From NCBI GenBank assembly GCA_963803025.1, contig CAWDKZ010000019.1, forward strand, positions 1 to 11,190: a stretch of DNA of 11,190 nucleotides, given 5' to 3'. The notes below the pieces were generated by a model. The model made no database searches, had not been told where the DNA came from, and saw only the letters and a program-made list of their open reading frames with translations. This document shows positions 1 to 5,819 of this stretch, piece by piece. Source of the DNA: Bog-793 sp963803025 (GTDB lineage: Bacteria; Actinomycetota; Acidimicrobiia; Acidimicrobiales; Bog-793). Every line of letters starts with the position of its first letter. The stretch's first letter is position 1. A program made the translations under genes and the position numbers.

Positions 1-109
1 AGACCGTCTGGCGGGCCACTCCGGTCGTCCGGCTGACGGCCCTCATGCTCATGCCCTCGCACAGCAAACCGATGATCTGTGCTCTGCGTTCAGTAGACAG
101 CCTGTTCAT
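1..109 (-). CDS. IS1-type transposase, N-terminal fragment cut by the window edge
   Basis: The first 36 codons are visible, starting MNRLSTERRAQIIG and reading on through EGMSMRAVSRTTGVARQTV. This has the form of the N-terminal helix-turn-helix of IS1-type transposases: an Arg/Gln-rich first helix, then a G-MS-RAVSR-TGVARQTV recognition segment that contacts the IS ends. The ATG at 109 is the only sensible start. The frame is open to the window edge, so the catalytic DDE part would lie outside. Downstream completeness cannot be judged. The family assignment rests on remembered similarity of this N-terminal motif and is fairly secure; the subgroup is not. Confidence 0.75.
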   Translation of the reverse strand, partial: MNRLSTERRAQIIGLLCEGMSMRAVSRTTGVARQTV

Positions 110-145
110 ACTGAACACTCTACTTAGAGGGTGTATCAGCCCCCC
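1..145 (-). mobile_element. Presumed IS1-like insertion element, one end
   Basis: The transposase start lies only about 35 bases from the end of the DUF2335 gene, which suggests that the IS terminus falls in about 110-145. On the minus strand this reads GGCTGATACACCCTC just ahead of the transposase. The exact inverted repeat and target duplication cannot be defined because the other end is outside the window. The element boundary is therefore inferred from the position of the transposase. Confidence 0.45.
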
Positions 146-651
146 GTCCTGGATTCCAGCTCAGGGTGTGTGTTGTGAGACCAGGGCATCCTGCCCAAGA
201 GAACGATTGACACGACACTCACGGCGGTTGCTCCTCCGAGCGTAATCGCAACGTCTGTATGGCCAGCGAGGCCAGTCCACACTGCCCCGATTATTGCCAC
301 AGCACCCAGGGTTGGGCCGATGATCTGTCCGCGGGTTTGGCGTTTGCTGTCCTCGCATTCCATCTGGTGACGATGCTCTTGTTCACCCTCGGCCATGCCT
401 ACGACTTGCTTTTGCATGTCAATAAGGTCGCGCGTTGCTCCTGGGGCAAGTGACTCAATCGCTTGGAGTTCCGACGCGACCGGAAGCTGGGATGGATACG
501 AGATGATCGAGCCGATGGTGATGTTAAGCGTGTTGTGAGTGCCAACAACGGCTTGCCCCTGGGGGGCTGTGGCGGGCGTCGTCATCGGCACTGGCACGGG
601 CTCATCTGGGCCACCGATTGCGGAACTGGAAATGGCCTGGCTACCGCTCAA
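136..651 (-). CDS. DUF2335-family two-helix membrane protein
   Basis: This is a 171-aa protein. Residues 1-45 form a low-complexity Pro/Thr/Ser-rich leader. Residues 56-108 are a polar stretch with LPVASELQAIESLAPGA and the diagnostic E-x-EQEHRHQ-ME segment (about 88-98). Two hydrophobic helices follow at about 109-129 and 133-153, separated by GHTD. That order (acidic linker, QEHRH, two membrane helices with a short turn) is the DUF2335 pattern, a family of predicted inner-membrane proteins of unknown function common near mobile DNA. The start is a TTG that overlaps the previous gene by 11 bases; an in-frame ATG at 585 is the alternative. The stop codon lies next to or within the presumed IS end, so the last roughly ten residues may not be native. 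It is the last gene of a three-gene overlapping cassette. Confidence 0.75.
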   Translation of the reverse strand: MSGSQAISSSAIGGPDEPVPVPMTTPATAPQGQAVVGTHNTLNITIGSIISYPSQLPVASELQAIESLAPGATRDLIDMQKQVVGMAEGEQEHRHQMECEDSKRQTRGQIIGPTLGAVAIIGAVWTGLAGHTDVAITLGGATAVSVVSIVLLGRMPWSHNTHPELESRTGG

Positions 652-913
652 AACGTGACAGTTGCCCGGTCGCTACTTGCTGAACCGCCTTCATAACGTC
701 TCTCGAAATCATGGAAAGGTCGTGTGCAAGTGCCTGGTCGATCGGATAACTGTGCCTCGGCTTTGGATTGAACTGGAAACCCTGTGCCGCACCACTGACG
801 TAAGAACGAATCGCGGACGAACGCTTTAGGTGCTGACACTTCTCTTGGAACGCGAACGACCGCTTTAGGTGCTGGTACTTCTGTTGGAACCTAGTGGGGG
901 AAATCAGGCTCAT
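641..913 (-). CDS. Unrecognised 90-aa protein with duplicated 13-residue unit
   Basis: This frame begins MSLISPTRFQQKYQHLKR and ends QVATGQLSRFER. I do not recognise the family. It was kept as a gene because its ATG overlaps the upstream stop in an ATGA junction (4 bases) and its own end overlaps the DUF2335 start by 11 bases, which is typical of translationally coupled genes. The N-terminus contains a tandem unit, FQQKYQHLKRSFA then FQEKCQHLKRSSA (about residues 9-34), encoded by two 39-bp copies with five mismatches. No signal peptide or membrane helix is visible, and the protein is basic at the N-terminus. The alternative is that only the flanking genes are real and this is a spacer, but the unbroken frame between two overlaps argues against that. 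Confidence 0.5.
   Translation of the reverse strand: MSLISPTRFQQKYQHLKRSFAFQEKCQHLKRSSAIRSYVSGAAQGFQFNPKPRHSYPIDQALAHDLSMISRDVMKAVQQVATGQLSRFER
812..889 (-). repeat. Tandem 39-bp repeat, two copies
   Basis: Copies at 812-850 and 851-889 match at 34 of 39 positions and share the core cgctttaggtgctg. The period is a multiple of three, so the repeat adds exactly 13 residues to the 90-aa protein and keeps its frame. Confidence 0.85.
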
Positions 914-1131
914 CCGACCGCCCTCCTTCGCGCCGCGACGCCCTCTTGGGCGATCTCGCGACGCCGCTCAGGCGTCAGTCGCTCAGCTCGCGCCAAGCCA
1001 CCCGCCCGGCCGCGCGCGACTGCCGCAGGATTCTTGGCGCGCGGCTTGACCGGCTCAGACTGGTGGGTTGCCTCTTGGACGACGGCCCAGGCAACCTGGG
1101 AGGCGTCGCCACGCCTGGGGCTGCGGTTCAT
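910..1131 (-). CDS. Small basic KNPAAVA-motif protein (73 aa)
   Basis: The protein begins MNRSPRRGDASQVAWAVVQ and carries, at residues 33-64, a KNPAAVARGRAGGLARAERL segment followed by TPERRREIAQEG. This Asn-Pro-Ala-Ala-Val / Gly-Gly / RA-L / ERR-EIA motif recurs in small basic bacterial proteins of unknown function, presumably nucleic-acid binding (from memory of the family; role inferred). The start is well supported: on the minus strand GAGAGGA lies about 5 bases before the ATG at 1131. Its stop overlaps the start of the 90-aa gene by 4 bases, making it the lead gene of the cassette. The usual ARW ending of the motif is replaced by ARRRAVG. Confidence 0.7.
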   Translation of the reverse strand: MNRSPRRGDASQVAWAVVQEATHQSEPVKPRAKNPAAVARGRAGGLARAERLTPERRREIAQEGVAARRRAVG

Positions 1132-1149
1132 CTCGTCCTCTCTAGGGTG

Positions 1150-1260
1150 AAGCCCACTTTAGTCCCCTTCATGATGACATATGGTCACGTTGTCCCCGCT
1201 GGCGTTGGATTGCCCTAAGGTACAAACTCCCTGGTCACAGCATTGTCCCTGGTCAAATCA
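1150..1260. repeat. Cluster of related short repeats, possible IS21-like terminus
   Basis: The plus strand shows variants of one theme: cactttagtcccc (1155-1167), ggtcacgttgtcccc (1183-1197), tccctggtca (1228-1237), ggtcacagcattgtccct (1233-1250), and a second tccctggtca (1246-1255), ending ggtcaaatca. Multiple degenerate copies of a GGTCA-n-TTGTCCCC unit near one end are typical of IS21-family termini, where they bind the transposase; read inward on the minus strand the end begins TGATTTGACC. No istA/istB gene is present, so this would be an isolated end. A transcription-factor operator array upstream of the three-gene cassette is an alternative reading. Confidence 0.4.
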
Positions 1261-1328
1261 GGCCATTACCAACCCTTCTCGACGGGGCGCCCACCTTGCC
1301 CGGCGTGCCTGGCGAGCCGGTCTCCGCC

Positions 1329-1361
1329 GCCACGCCGACGCCACGCCGACGCCACGCCAAT
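1329..1361. repeat. 11-bp tandem repeat, three copies
   Basis: gccacgccgac occurs at 1329-1339 and 1340-1350, with a third copy differing at the last two bases at 1351-1361. It lies just downstream of the permease stop in otherwise gene-free sequence. No function is apparent. Confidence 0.8.
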
Positions 1362-1395
1362 GCGTCGAGCGCGAGATGTCGACCCGCCGGGGGCC

Positions 1396-1409
1396 GACCG
1401 CCGGCGGTC
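1396..1409. terminator. Perfect 14-bp palindrome at the permease stop
   Basis: gaccgccggcggtc reads identically on both strands and overlaps the permease stop codon (1408-1410). As RNA it could form only a short GC-rich hairpin with a minimal loop and no T-run follows, so it is a weak candidate terminator for the ABC operon. Confidence 0.25.
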
Positions 1410-3012
1410 AGGCGGTGGCGACGTCGCGTCGCCGCAGCGCCGCCGTCCCGATCGCCACACCGACGCAACCGATCGCGAGCATGACCACGGCCGCGACGAC
1501 GTCAACCGGCACGGCCGGCGACGGTGCGACGTGGTGGAAGGCCGAAAGGTCGAGGACCCAACCGGGGGCCTCCGTGAGCGCCCCGACGAGCTCGAGGAGA
1601 TAGGACACGACGACGACGCCGACACCGACCCCCGCGGTGAGACGCGGGACGACCCCGAAGGCGGCGGCAGCGACGCCGAGGAACAGGATCGCCGCCGGAA
1701 CGCAGTTCAGCGCGGCCGTGAGCATCGACGAAAGAGGCACGCCGGTGTCGTGGACCGCGGCGCCGGCCCAGGCCAGCACCCCGGAGCAGGCGGCGACGAG
1801 CACCACGCCGACCGTGGCGGCGCCGAGGCGGGTGAGCACCCAACGGCTCCGTCCGACCGTGCGGACGAGGATGGCGTCGAGCCGCCCGCTCGCCTCCTCC
1901 TCGCGGGCCGCGCTCACCTGGACGACGGCGAAAAGCGCGATCGGCAGCACCGCGAAGTCGAACATCAGCCCGAGCAGATCCTCGGGCCGGTCGAGGTTCG
2001 CGATCCCGAGGCGTCCCAGCACCGAATGCAGGGCCGCCTGCTGGCGAACGACGCTCGTCACGTCCTTGGTGAGCAGCCCGAGGACGAACGCGTACAAGCC
2101 GATCCCCACCGACCAGGCGACGACCGCGCCGCGCGCCGTCAGCACGGTGAACGCGGCCATCCCGCCGAGCAGTCGCTCGCGGACGCGACTCCTGTCATGC
2201 TCGGCGAGGAGCCCGCTCCCGAGGTCCCGGACGAGAACGAGGCTCGTGGCGGCGGCGACGAACGCGATCGCCCCGCCGAGGAGCGGCAGCCCGGCGGCGA
2301 GGTTCATCCCCGAGAACGGCCTCATGTTCTCGAGCCAACCGAGCGGGGTCACCCAGCGGAGCCAACCGAGCGTGCGGGTCCCGTCGGCGAGGACGCGGAG
2401 GAGGAACGAGACGCCGAGGAGCGCGCCGCCGAATCCCATCCCGTGGCGCCGGTCCGCGAAGAGCTGCGAGGTGACGGCTCCTGCGCCGGCGAAGAAGGCG
2501 CCCACGCCGAGCGTGCCCGCGGCGGCGACGAATGCGCCTCCGGCCGGAAGCCCGGCGGCGGCGAGCGACGCGCCGTAGACGGCGAAGCTGCCAAGGAGGA
2601 GGGAGGCGAGCACGGCCAGATCCGCGAGCAGCACGCCCCGCGCCGTGATCGCGCCGGACAGCACGAGCTCCCGCCGCCCGTCCTGCTCCTCGCCCCGCAG
2701 CACCCGCGTGCACGACAGCAGACCCCAGGCACCGGCAAGCAGGCCGAGCATCCAGGTCACGCGCCACGTCGTGAAGCCACCGACCGTGTCGACGCGGCGG
2801 GCGACGCCGTAGAGCCCCTGGAGGCCGTAGTTGTTCTGGACGGTGCGGGCGAGGGAAAGCCGCGAGGCGGCCGACGGGTAGGCCTTCTCGTATGTCTCGG
2901 CCGTCGCCGCGCCGGTGACCGCGAACACGGCGGTCCACGTCGCGGCCTGACGCCACTGGAGGCACAACGAGTGCCGCCAGGCGCGCGCCCACGCGACGAG
3001 CGATGCGCTCAC
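1408..3012 (-). CDS. ABC-2 type exporter permease, COG3559-like (534 aa)
   Basis: This is the membrane subunit of an ABC exporter in the plasma membrane. It has about a dozen hydrophobic helices in two similar halves. Each half has a cytoplasmic acidic/basic motif after its second helix: RGEEQDGRRELVLS at about 106-119 and AREEEASGRLDAILVRTVGR at about 369-388. This duplicated E-E-x-GR-E/D motif with a length near 530 aa is the pattern of actinobacterial 'putative exporter of polyketide antibiotics' permeases. The GTG at 3012 was chosen because it overlaps the ATPase stop in a GTGA junction; the frame is open further upstream only as a shadow of the ATPase gene. Substrate is unknown: antibiotic, lipid and other hydrophobic cargo are all possible. 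Confidence 0.85.
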   Translation of the reverse strand: MSASLVAWARAWRHSLCLQWRQAATWTAVFAVTGAATAETYEKAYPSAASRLSLARTVQNNYGLQGLYGVARRVDTVGGFTTWRVTWMLGLLAGAWGLLSCTRVLRGEEQDGRRELVLSGAITARGVLLADLAVLASLLLGSFAVYGASLAAAGLPAGGAFVAAAGTLGVGAFFAGAGAVTSQLFADRRHGMGFGGALLGVSFLLRVLADGTRTLGWLRWVTPLGWLENMRPFSGMNLAAGLPLLGGAIAFVAAATSLVLVRDLGSGLLAEHDRSRVRERLLGGMAAFTVLTARGAVVAWSVGIGLYAFVLGLLTKDVTSVVRQQAALHSVLGRLGIANLDRPEDLLGLMFDFAVLPIALFAVVQVSAAREEEASGRLDAILVRTVGRSRWVLTRLGAATVGVVLVAACSGVLAWAGAAVHDTGVPLSSMLTAALNCVPAAILFLGVAAAAFGVVPRLTAGVGVGVVVVSYLLELVGALTEAPGWVLDLSAFHHVAPSPAVPVDVVAAVVMLAIGCVGVAIGTAALRRRDVATA

Positions 3013-3896
3013 GTCTCGTCCGGCCCGTAGTGCGAGAGGAACACCTCCTCGAGGCTCGGCTCCCGACTCTCGACCGAGACCGCGTCGAACGGCGCCACGG
3101 CCCGCAACAGTTGCGCCGTGCTCCCCCGCACCTCGAGGCGTACCGATCGGCCCGTCCACTCGACGTTCGTCACACCTTCCACGGGCGACAGATCGGGCAC
3201 CTCGCCTTCGAAACGGATCTCGACCGTGTGGGTCTCGAGGTGGCGCAGCTCGGCGAGCGTGCCGACGTCGACGAGACGCCCGCGGCGCAGGATGCCGATG
3301 CGATCGCAGAGCGCCTCCACCTCGGCGAGGATGTGCGACGAGAGGAAGATCGTTTGACCCCGCTCGCGTGCCTCCCCGACGCAGGTGCGGAAGGTCGCCT
3401 CCATCAGCGGGTCGAGTCCGGCGGTCGGCTCGTCGAACACGAACAGCTCGGCCCGGGTCATGAGCGCCGCGATCACGGCGATCTTCTGACGGTTACCCTT
3501 CGAGTACGAGCGCCCCCGCCTCGTCGGGTCGAAGTCGAACCGCTCGCACAGCTCGTCCCGGTAGCCCACGTCGACGGCCCCGTGGAGCGACCCGAGCAGT
3601 TCGAGCATCTCGCCACCGGTGAGTTGCGGCCAGATCGCGAACTCTCCCGGCACGTAGCCGACACGGGCATGGAGCCGCGTCGGGTCCCCCCAGGCGTCGA
3701 GACCGAGCACGCGGGCGTCTCCCGAGGACGGCTTCAGCAGGCCGAGCAAGAGCCGCACCGTCGTCGTCTTGCCGGCACCGTTCGGGCCGAGGAAGCCGAA
3801 GACCTCACCCCGGTCCACCTCGAGTGTCAGCTGGTCGAGGGCGGTCGTGTGGCCGAAGTGCTTGCTTAACTTCTCGGTTGTGATCACGGGCTCCAT
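3009..3896 (-). CDS. ABC transporter ATP-binding protein (295 aa)
   Basis: This is the nucleotide-binding subunit that powers the adjacent permease. Walker A is GPNGAGKTT (37-45), the signature is YSKGNRQKI (131-139), Walker B is LFVFDEPTAGLDP (151-163) and the H-loop His is H188. The Q-loop region reads GYVPGEFAIWPQLTGGE, with G/E where many ABC proteins have Gln; I remember this variant from exporters of this subfamily. The C-terminal SLEEVFLSHY is typical of ABC-2 ATPases. The ATG at 3896 precedes EPVITTEKLSKHFG, the usual first strand; the longer open frame to 4433 is the antisense of the stress-protein gene. A candidate minus-strand -10 (TATGGT, 3938-3933) lies upstream, with no clear -35. 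Genes are ordered ATPase then permease and are translationally coupled. Confidence 0.93.
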   Translation of the reverse strand: MEPVITTEKLSKHFGHTTALDQLTLEVDRGEVFGFLGPNGAGKTTTVRLLLGLLKPSSGDARVLGLDAWGDPTRLHARVGYVPGEFAIWPQLTGGEMLELLGSLHGAVDVGYRDELCERFDFDPTRRGRSYSKGNRQKIAVIAALMTRAELFVFDEPTAGLDPLMEATFRTCVGEARERGQTIFLSSHILAEVEALCDRIGILRRGRLVDVGTLAELRHLETHTVEIRFEGEVPDLSPVEGVTNVEWTGRSVRLEVRGSTAQLLRAVAPFDAVSVESREPSLEEVFLSHYGPDET

Positions 3897-3962
3897 CTGT
3901 CCGTGCTCCGTTCGACGTCTCGCCCCGCACAGACCATAGGAGCCGCGCCGGCCCCGAGTCCC

Positions 3963-3991
3963 TTGGGTCGCGGTGCTGCTGGGTGTATAGG
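3963..3991 (+). promoter_or_regulatory. Candidate promoter giving a leaderless stress-protein mRNA
   Basis: TTGGGT (3963-3968) and TATAGG (3986-3991) are separated by 17 bases. Transcription would be expected to begin about 7 bases after the -10, at or next to the GTG at 3999. No Shine-Dalgarno sequence precedes that GTG. This fits leaderless translation, common in actinobacteria. Inferred from spacing only. Confidence 0.5.
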
Positions 3992-3998
3992 TAGTGGC

Positions 3999-4436
3999 GT
4001 GGATCCGGAGGCGGCAGGGCGCGAAGTCGTGATCGTCGGGGTCGACGGGACCCCGTCGTCGGTCAACGCCCTGCGCTGGGCGGCTCGTCAGGCGGAACTG
4101 ACCGGGGCGACACTCCGGGTGGTGACGACCTGGGCGTTCCCTGCCACCGTCGGCTGGACACCGCCGTACCCGGAAGACTTCGACCCCGAGGCGGACGCCC
4201 GCAACCTCCAGAAAGAGACGGTCGCCGAGGCGCTCGGGGACAACCCGAAAATCCCCATCGATCTCGTCATCGTCGAGGGCCACGCCTCGGCGACGCTCAT
4301 CGAGATGTCCCACGAGGCCAGTCTCCTCGTCGTCGGCTGCCGCGGCCACGGGGCGGTCACGGGGCTTCTCGTCGGGTCGGTGAGCGAGCACGTCGTGTGC
4401 CACGCCGCCTGCCCGGTCGTCGTCGTCCGCCACTGA
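3999..4436 (+). CDS. Universal stress protein, UspA family (145 aa)
   Basis: This is a single-domain Usp fold protein. The first strand reads VVIVGVDGTPSSVNALRWA, with the nucleotide-contacting Asp at position 16. The C-terminal ATP loop follows G-2x-G-9x-G-S exactly (G113, G116, G126-S127, within VVGCRGHGAVTGLLVGS), and the protein ends CPVVVVRH. It is therefore probably an ATP-binding Usp acting in the cytoplasm, linked in actinobacteria to dormancy, hypoxia and stress responses. The GTG at 3999 is preferred because homology starts a few residues later and a well-placed promoter sits directly upstream; 32 further upstream codons are open but overlap that promoter. It is divergent from the ABC operon and convergent with the next gene pair. 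Confidence 0.92.
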   Translation: MDPEAAGREVVIVGVDGTPSSVNALRWAARQAELTGATLRVVTTWAFPATVGWTPPYPEDFDPEADARNLQKETVAEALGDNPKIPIDLVIVEGHASATLIEMSHEASLLVVGCRGHGAVTGLLVGSVSEHVVCHAACPVVVVRH

Positions 4437-4469
4437 ACCCGGCCGATCCCGGACGGTGACGGCCGCCTG

Positions 4470-4492
4470 GACCGGATCGACGCCATCCGGTC
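4470..4492. terminator. Bidirectional hairpin between convergent genes
   Basis: gaccggat, a 7-base loop and atccggtc make a perfect 8-bp stem, centred about 45 bases after the stress-protein stop and overlapping the stop of the convergent small gene. There is no T-run on either strand, so termination, if it occurs, is of the U-less kind suggested for high-GC bacteria. Confidence 0.5.
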
Positions 4493-4817
4493 AGGGCCCC
4501 GCTGCCACGTCGGACAGGTCTCGTCGCGCCTGCGGATTCTGGAGCGCCTGATCGATCGCCCGGGCGAGCCCGTCGGCACGCGTCGCGTTCCGTTCGAGCG
4601 CGACGCGTGCCGACGGGCGCCCGGCTTCCCCCCAGAAGTCGATCACGAGGACGTGGTCAGGGGTCTCCCGGGCGGGATGGTCGTAGTAGACCGCGGCGGC
4701 GTTCAGCCGGATCCACTCCGCCAGGCCCTTGCCGTGGCCGTCGACGACGAGACGCTCGGTCTCCGAGGTGCACGTCTCGTTCCCCCCGTCCTCCCCTGGC
4801 GATGTGACCCGCGTCAG
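4491..4817 (-). CDS. Small conserved-looking protein lacking ATG/GTG/TTG start
   Basis: A minus-strand frame ending in TGA at 4491 reads TSETERLVVDGHGKGLAEWI, then RLNAAAVYYDHPARETPDHV, then LVIDFWGEAGRPSARVALER and onward to DLSDVAAGP. Third codon positions are almost all G or C and the composition is that of a soluble folded protein, so it looks coding. I do not recognise the family. No ATG, GTG or TTG occurs before codon LVI, which would be too late. The best candidates are CTG at 4817 (two bases beyond the hydrolase stop) or ACG at 4775, which follows a purine-rich AGGGGAGG. A frameshift, a lost start or a sequencing error is also possible. It lies downstream of the hydrolase on the same strand and is probably co-transcribed. 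The start is uncertain by about 40 bases. Confidence 0.6.
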   Translation of the reverse strand: MTRVTSPGEDGGNETCTSETERLVVDGHGKGLAEWIRLNAAAVYYDHPARETPDHVLVIDFWGEAGRPSARVALERNATRADGLARAIDQALQNPQARRDLSDVAAGP

Positions 4818-4818
4818 G

Positions 4819-5574
4819 TCAGGTCTTCTCGGGCGCGCCCAGGCGGGCCCGGTAGAACGCGAAGACCTTCTCCCATCCGTCGACCGCCTGCTCGGGCCGG
4901 TACGACGCGCGTTCCGTCGCGAAGAACCCGTGCCCCGCGCCGTCGTAGCGGTGGAACTCGTAGTCCTTGCCGTACCGGCGGAGCTCGGCTTCGATCCGGT
5001 CGACCTCGGCCGGGCTCGGGAACTGGTCGTCGTTGCCGAAGATGCCGAGGAGCGGGCAGTGCATGTCCCGGGTCAGCGCGAACGGCGACACCGGCTGGAG
5101 CGCGTCCAGATCCTCGGGGGGCATCACGACGTGCCCTCCCCAGCAATCGACGGCGGCGTCGAGTGCCGTGCTCCTACACGCCGCGAGGTAGGCGTGACGA
5201 CCTCCCGAACAGAACCCGATCACGCCGACCTTGCCGTTCGCATCGGGTCGGGATCGGAGATAGGCGGCCGCCCCCTCGATGTCGCCGACGACCTGCGCGT
5301 CGGGAACACCTCCCTGTTCCCGCGCCGCAGCGGCGAGATCGTCCCATCGCCCCGGTCCCAGACGCGAGTAGAGATGCGGTGCGATCGCCGCGAAACCGTG
5401 GACGGCGAGCTTGAACGTCACCGCACGCGTCCACTCGTCCCATCCCGGCATGTGGTGGACGACGACGACACCGGGGACCGACCCGCCGCCGACCGGACGG
5501 GTGAAGTACGCCTCGACCGGATCCTCCTCGTGGCCGACGATCGTTACGACTTCGGAGCAGATCTCGTCTGACAT
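4819..5574 (-). CDS. Dienelactone hydrolase family protein (251 aa)
   Basis: This is an alpha/beta hydrolase of the DLH family, which hydrolyses lactones and esters (classically dienelactone to maleylacetate in chloroaromatic breakdown); the real substrate here is unknown. The catalytic triad is visible: nucleophile C122 in GFCSGG, Asp at D183 in GNDDQFP, and H215 in DGAGHGF. VVVVHHMPGWDEW (about 37-48) supplies the oxyanion strand. The length is typical. The ATG at 5574 was chosen because homology begins there and GAGGAGG lies 11 bases upstream; the frame upstream is open but unlike the family. A TACACT -10-like box (minus strand, 5658-5653) and a small palindrome lie in the 245-base gap to the sedolisin gene. 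The gene downstream appears to be in the same operon. Confidence 0.9.
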   Translation of the reverse strand: MSDEICSEVVTIVGHEEDPVEAYFTRPVGGGSVPGVVVVHHMPGWDEWTRAVTFKLAVHGFAAIAPHLYSRLGPGRWDDLAAAAREQGGVPDAQVVGDIEGAAAYLRSRPDANGKVGVIGFCSGGRHAYLAACRSTALDAAVDCWGGHVVMPPEDLDALQPVSPFALTRDMHCPLLGIFGNDDQFPSPAEVDRIEAELRRYGKDYEFHRYDGAGHGFFATERASYRPEQAVDGWEKVFAFYRARLGAPEKT

Positions 5575-5597
5575 CGAAGATTCATCCTCCTCAACCG

Positions 5598-5612
5598 ACC
5601 GTTGCGAACGGT
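5598..5612. promoter_or_regulatory. Palindrome in the hydrolase leader
   Basis: accgtt-gcg-aacggt is a perfect 6-bp inverted repeat with a 3-base centre, just upstream of the Shine-Dalgarno sequence and downstream of the candidate -10. It could be an operator or a small leader hairpin. Function is not established. Confidence 0.35.
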
Positions 5613-5819
5613 ACTGCCCTGGGTCCGCGTCCTTCTGTCGTGAAGCATCGGCAGTGTACCGCCGCACCACGGGACCGCTCCGGGCGATCGCGGTGTTCGT
5701 CCCGACGGGAACGGGCGTCTCGCCGGTCCGCCGGCACGCCGGTGACGCGGTGGCGCGCCCGGCGCCGGGATGCGGCGCGACGGCGCGACCCACCGCCTCC
5801 GGGAAGGCGACATCGGGCC

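Noticed and set aside
1329..1361. CRISPR array
   Set aside because: The 11-bp units are directly adjacent with no spacers and too short; no cas genes are present.
1243..3030. Long plus-strand open frame (595 codons) opposite the ABC permease
   Set aside because: Its translation is rich in Arg, Asp, Glu, Gly and His with no domain, the usual antisense shadow of a high-GC membrane protein gene; the minus strand has clear permease motifs.
3897..4433. N-terminal extension of the ABC ATPase by 179 residues
   Set aside because: This part is antisense to the universal stress protein gene, and ABC homology starts at the ATG at 3896.
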